Shown: piece after piece, positions 5,806 through 8,880 of the stretch
Layout: each line of letters opens with the position of its first letter
Position numbering within the stretch: the first letter of the stretch is position 1
NCBI GenBank assembly: GCA_031261245.1
Contig: JAISKU010000202.1
Coordinates: forward strand, 1-8,880
Direction: 5' to 3'
From: Oscillospiraceae bacterium
Lineage (GTDB): Bacteria; Bacillota; Clostridia; Oscillospirales; Oscillospiraceae
Length of the DNA stretch: 8,880 bases
The notes under the pieces: generated by a model
What the model was told of the DNA's origin: nothing
Databases searched by the model: none
What the model saw: the letters and a program-made list of their open reading frames with translations, nothing else
Translations under genes and position numbers: made by a program

Positions 5806-8193
5806 CTAACATTTCCCGAGCGCTTTGAGCACCCGATCCGGCGTCGCCGGAGGATCTATCCACACGCCCGTGGCGTTGTACATGGCGGTGATGATAAGGT
5901 GCGAATTCGCAAGGTTGTGCGCGATTCCCGAGGCGCCGTAGGCTCCGTCGCCGCTGCGCAGCTCCAGAATCTCCTTGTCAACGATAGGCACGTCGAGCGT
6001 CGTCGGCTTTCTGTAGTCGATCATGTTCGCGTTGAGGCGGACGCCCGTCTCGGGATCCATGACATACTCCTCCATGAGCTGCGCGCCCTGCGAGAAGAAT
6101 ATGACCTGGTCTATCTGGCTCTCAAAGGACGTGCGGCGGATAACCTTGCCGGGGTCGGGCACGACGAGGTACTTCAGTATCTCCGTCTCGCCCGTCTCCT
6201 CGTCCACGGCGACCTCGCACCAGGAGGTGCTCATCGTGTCGAGCTTTCTGCCGAAGTACGTCGCCCACGCCGATTTCGGCGAGTTGCCGCCGTAGTTGGC
6301 CGTGAGCGTCTCCCCGCTCGCCTGTGACAGCGGGACAAACTTTGACGGGTCGGACTTGGCGACGACGTTGCCGTCAACTATGTCCAGCTCGTCGGCGCTG
6401 AAACCCTTGAGGGGGCTGTCCGGGCGCGGGAAGGACATCGGGCCGAAGCGCGTCACCGTCTTTGCGGCCTCCTCTGCGGCGGCCTCAAGTATCTTCCGCT
6501 TGAGGATATTGGCGCACTCCTTGACGATCCAGCCGTGGCCGGTGACGCCGTCGGAGCCGCCCGCCTCGTCGGTGTGCTGCGCGCGGTAATCGTAATCGAC
6601 GACGATGTCGTCAAACTCGAGCCCGAGCTCCTCGGCGGCGATCATCGTGAAGCACTCCGTGCCGAACCAGCCCGCGATCGGGCCCTGCGTCGGGAAGTGT
6701 ACCGCGCCGCCCCTGTACTCGAGCTTGCAGAAGTACGCCATGAACGCGTGGCGCGGGCACATCTGGTAGCGGAAGGAGCCGCCGTGCAGTCTGCCGTCGG
6801 GCAGGCGCTTTGTTCCGGCGGGGTGCCACTCCCAGTTCATGAGCTTTCTGCCGGTTTCAAGGCACGCCTCAAAGCTCGGCACCGGGCGCGTGTCGCGCTG
6901 GGAGTCCGGGCCGTGGAGGTTGAGCCGCGCGATTTCCGTCGGGTCTTTGCCGAGCTTTTCCGCCAGAATCGCGATTCCGACGGTGACCATGTCCCAGCTG
7001 TACGGCACAAACTGGCCGCACGTGTGCATGTAGCCGCGGTTGGAGTCCACGACCGTATATCTTTGGGATATGTTTTCGCATTTTAATGAGTAGTAGCCGT
7101 TCCAGTCCCTGTCGTACACCGTCATCTCCGAGGAGTTCGGCGTGCCGTGGTCGAGCAGGCTGTTGTCCTCCGCCGCTGTTATCAGGCCGTCCTTTGTGAC
7201 GCCGAGCCTGATGTGGGCGAAGCGCTCATTCACGCACAGGTCGAAGTTGTCCGCGCGGGAGTTGCAGCAGCGCACGGGGCGGCCGAGCTTCAGACTCAGC
7301 AGCGGCGTTATCTCCTGCGCCATTCGCAGACCCCAGTCGCAGTATTTTCCGCCCTGGAATACGCCCTCCTGAATGACGTTGTCCTCCGGCAGCTTATACA
7401 TGTTCGCAATCATGCCGCGGCGGCTGACCGCGCCCTCAATGCGGAGGGTTTTGCCGGGTTTGTACGGGTTCGGCTCGCTCCACCACGCGACGGACGCCTC
7501 CGGATTCGGGAGCATGGAGACGACGTCGTGAATGTTCACGTCGTATTCGAGTATGAAGTCCGCCTGCGCCCAGCCGGCGTCCATGTCGCCCTCGGTTTTC
7601 GTGGACCAGCCCACGTTGCCGACCTTGCGCGGGTCCTCCGGGAAGTGGACCGCCATCCACGGCAGCCCCTCGTCCGTGAGCGCGGGCGGGCCGTACGTTC
7701 CGGACTCGTCATACAGCGGGCCGCGTATCGGGGGGAACTCCGGGTCGAGTCCCTTTCGCACGTCCACGATGAAGGGCAGCTCCTCCCACTCGACTTTCAG
7801 GGCCTTGAGCCCCTCGTCGCACAGTCCCTCGCTCTCGGCGACGACGATCGCGCCGATCTCGTCGCCCTCGGAGTGTGCCTCGGGCATGAGGTAGCTCGAT
7901 TTCTTCCCGCCCATGGGGCTGAGTTGCATGTTCTCAAAAAACGGGTCGTCCCACAGCACGACGTCCACGACGCCGGGGATTGCGAGCGCCGCCGACGTGT
8001 CGATACTGAGCACCTTCGCGTGGGCATAGGGGCTTCTGAGTATTTTGGCGTGCAGCATATCCGGCATTACGTAGTCGGAGCCGAATTTCGCGACGCCTGT
8101 GGCCATGGCGTAGGAGGTGAGGCCGGGTATGTTGGGCTTGCCGACCACCCTGAAGTTTTCCCGCAGTCCGTTTGCGCCGAGATAATCAGGCAT
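5806..8193 (-). CDS. Molybdopterin-binding subunit of a xanthine dehydrogenase-family enzyme, divergent active site
   Basis: This is the large catalytic subunit (CoxL/XdhA-like), 795 residues, about the usual size. The N-terminal a/b hammerhead domain is clear: GLTSYAMATGVAKFGSDYVM, PDMLHAKILRSPYAHAKV, and PGVVDVV at 73-79. The molybdopterin domain shows a VFQGGK loop (278-283, usually GFGGK), LGRPVR (303-308) and LGKDPTEIARLN (414-425). It then has IAAEELGLEFDDIVV (518-532), AGGSDGVTGHG (544-554) and EEYVMDPETGVRLNANMIDY (708-727). The C terminus has the usual ATG and PPATPDRVL. Two key places differ from the family. The catalytic glutamate of the GVGE motif falls at Ala751 in SGDGAYG, and the RGFGxPQ loop is RGYMHTCGQ (386-394). 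The reaction may therefore not be an ordinary hydroxylation. The ATG shares one base with the stop of the iron-sulfur subunit gene (TGATG), implying coupled translation. The substrate is unknown. Confidence 0.93.
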   Translation of the reverse strand: MPDYLGANGLRENFRVVGKPNIPGLTSYAMATGVAKFGSDYVMPDMLHAKILRSPYAHAKVLSIDTSAALAIPGVVDVVLWDDPFFENMQLSPMGGKKSSYLMPEAHSEGDEIGAIVVAESEGLCDEGLKALKVEWEELPFIVDVRKGLDPEFPPIRGPLYDESGTYGPPALTDEGLPWMAVHFPEDPRKVGNVGWSTKTEGDMDAGWAQADFILEYDVNIHDVVSMLPNPEASVAWWSEPNPYKPGKTLRIEGAVSRRGMIANMYKLPEDNVIQEGVFQGGKYCDWGLRMAQEITPLLSLKLGRPVRCCNSRADNFDLCVNERFAHIRLGVTKDGLITAAEDNSLLDHGTPNSSEMTVYDRDWNGYYSLKCENISQRYTVVDSNRGYMHTCGQFVPYSWDMVTVGIAILAEKLGKDPTEIARLNLHGPDSQRDTRPVPSFEACLETGRKLMNWEWHPAGTKRLPDGRLHGGSFRYQMCPRHAFMAYFCKLEYRGGAVHFPTQGPIAGWFGTECFTMIAAEELGLEFDDIVVDYDYRAQHTDEAGGSDGVTGHGWIVKECANILKRKILEAAAEEAAKTVTRFGPMSFPRPDSPLKGFSADELDIVDGNVVAKSDPSKFVPLSQASGETLTANYGGNSPKSAWATYFGRKLDTMSTSWCEVAVDEETGETEILKYLVVPDPGKVIRRTSFESQIDQVIFFSQGAQLMEEYVMDPETGVRLNANMIDYRKPTTLDVPIVDKEILELRSGDGAYGASGIAHNLANSHLIITAMYNATGVWIDPPATPDRVLKALGKC

Positions 8194-8849
8194 CAGTCGT
8201 CACTCCCTTCCGCCATGACGAGCACCGCCTCCAGTATCGCCTGGGAGTGGCGGGGCTGCGTTCCGCAAATGCATATGTTTCCGCTCAGAGCGTCGTTTAT
8301 CTCGTACTCCGTGGGGTTGGGATTCCTGTCTAAGAGCGCCTTCGCCGCGACGAGGAAGCCCGGCGTGCAGTAGCCGCACTGCATGGCGTCCCACTTGCAG
8401 TACGCGTCGATAAGCGGCTTCCACTTGGGGATGACCGCGATACCCTCGACCGTCTCAATCACTTTTCCCTCGCACTCGGAGGCGAGAAGGTTGCACGAGA
8501 GCGCCGGATACCCGTCTATGATGACGGTGCAGGAGCCGCAGGCGCCCCTGTCGCACATCTCCTTGGCCCCGATGAGGCCGAGGTGAAACTGCAACACCTG
8601 TTTCAGCGTCATGTACGGCTCAAATATGATGTTGCAGTCCTTTCCGTTTACGTTGAGCGTCATGGCTATGGGGGCCACGCTGCCCGGGTGCTCCGCGGCG
8701 TAATGGTCTACAAGCTCGGTATAGCTGAGGTACTGCCGCTGGCATATCGGGCAGCGTATTACTTTCGGCTGAGACGGCATCGCCGCGATTGCGGCGGCCG
8801 CCTGCTCACTCGCCGATTTCAGAGACGCCTGTATACGCGTGTTCTCCAT
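8193..8849 (-). CDS. 2Fe-2S subunit of the molybdenum hydroxylase with an N-terminal C2H2 zinc-finger motif
   Basis: This is the small (CoxS/XdhC-like) electron-transfer subunit. The plant-ferredoxin domain starts about residue 61 (IAMTLNVNGKD) and binds the first cluster through Cys99, Cys104, Cys107 and Cys119. The helical domain binds the second through Cys158 and Cys161 (QCGYCTPG) and Cys193 and Cys195 (NICICG). The protein has 218 residues against about 155-165 for the plain family. The extra 60 residues are an alanine-rich, helix-like start (1-26) and a segment fitting the classical zinc-finger consensus exactly: Cys33-x2-Cys36-x3-Tyr40-x5-Leu46-x2-His49-x4-His54. There is no twin-arginine signal, unlike PaoA, so the complex should be cytoplasmic. 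AGGAG at 8858-8862 lies eight bases before the ATG. It is the first of the four leftward genes seen, although others may lie beyond the window edge. The zinc finger could bind DNA or RNA, a protein partner, or only stabilise the complex. Confidence 0.94.
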   Translation of the reverse strand: MENTRIQASLKSASEQAAAAIAAMPSQPKVIRCPICQRQYLSYTELVDHYAAEHPGSVAPIAMTLNVNGKDCNIIFEPYMTLKQVLQFHLGLIGAKEMCDRGACGSCTVIIDGYPALSCNLLASECEGKVIETVEGIAVIPKWKPLIDAYCKWDAMQCGYCTPGFLVAAKALLDRNPNPTEYEINDALSGNICICGTQPRHSQAILEAVLVMAEGSDD

Positions 8850-8880
8850 CGTTGATACTCCTCTCCCTTTGTCCTCGATC
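8850..8880 (-). promoter_or_regulatory. Leader of the molybdenum-enzyme operon with ribosome binding site
   Basis: Only 31 bases are available upstream of the 2Fe-2S subunit gene. They contain GAGAGGAG-type sequence (AGGAG at 8858-8862), well spaced from the ATG. No promoter can be identified in this length, and it is not known whether another gene of the operon lies further upstream. Confidence 0.6.

Noticed and set aside
5011..6327. 438-codon + strand frame opposite the FAD and molybdopterin subunits
   Set aside because: It is antisense to clear conserved genes, has Arg/Val/Ala-rich low-complexity translation, and has no credible ribosome binding site or domain.
7147..8373. 408-codon + strand frame opposite the molybdopterin and iron-sulfur subunits
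   Set aside because: It runs across the junction of two real - strand genes and shows the same compositional signature as other shadow frames.
1..8880. CRISPR arrays, tRNA/rRNA genes, insertion sequences, attachment sites
   Set aside because: Nothing was seen by reading: no repeated spaced units, no tRNA-like cloverleaf, no transposase or integrase frame. Almost all of the sequence is accounted for by the ten genes.

Overview
The window looks like chromosomal DNA from a GC-rich member of the Bacillota, most likely a Clostridia-type anaerobe. The evidence is a run of hprK, murB, rapZ and whiA on the + strand, a combination typical of low-branching Gram-positives. Third-position G/C is strong throughout, and starts are a mix of ATG and GTG preceded by good GGAGG-like ribosome binding sites. 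The genus cannot be fixed from the sequence alone.

Left half (1-3768, + strand): the 3' end of hprK (HPr kinase/phosphorylase), then murB (cell-wall precursor reductase), rapZ (P-loop nucleotide-binding protein) and whiA (DNA-binding regulator), each 11-16 bases from the next. They look like one operon joining carbon-status signalling, peptidoglycan synthesis and division control. The yvcK-type gene often found between rapZ and whiA is absent. A Fe/Mn superoxide dismutase gene follows whiA. Its ribosome binding site lies in one arm of a perfect 15-bp hairpin whose other arm overlaps the whiA stop codon.

Junction (3769-3810): the two halves converge on a strong GC-rich hairpin. Its run of six T is on the - strand, so it is best read as the terminator of the leftward operon and perhaps a weaker one for the rightward operon.

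Right half (8849-3811, - strand): a compact four-gene operon encoding a three-subunit molybdenum-hydroxylase-type enzyme (2Fe-2S subunit, molybdopterin subunit, FAD subunit) followed by a short-chain dehydrogenase. Electrons would pass from the molybdenum site through two [2Fe-2S] clusters to FAD, with a probable additional [4Fe-4S] cluster in the FAD subunit. The dehydrogenase probably acts on the same substrate or product. Three features make this enzyme unusual: a canonical C2H2 zinc-finger motif fused to the N terminus of the 2Fe-2S subunit; a molybdopterin subunit in which the usual catalytic glutamate is apparently alanine and other active-site loops are altered; and a FAD subunit with a PaoB/HcrB-like four-cysteine insert. 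The substrate cannot be named. This is the most promising candidate for an undescribed system in the window.
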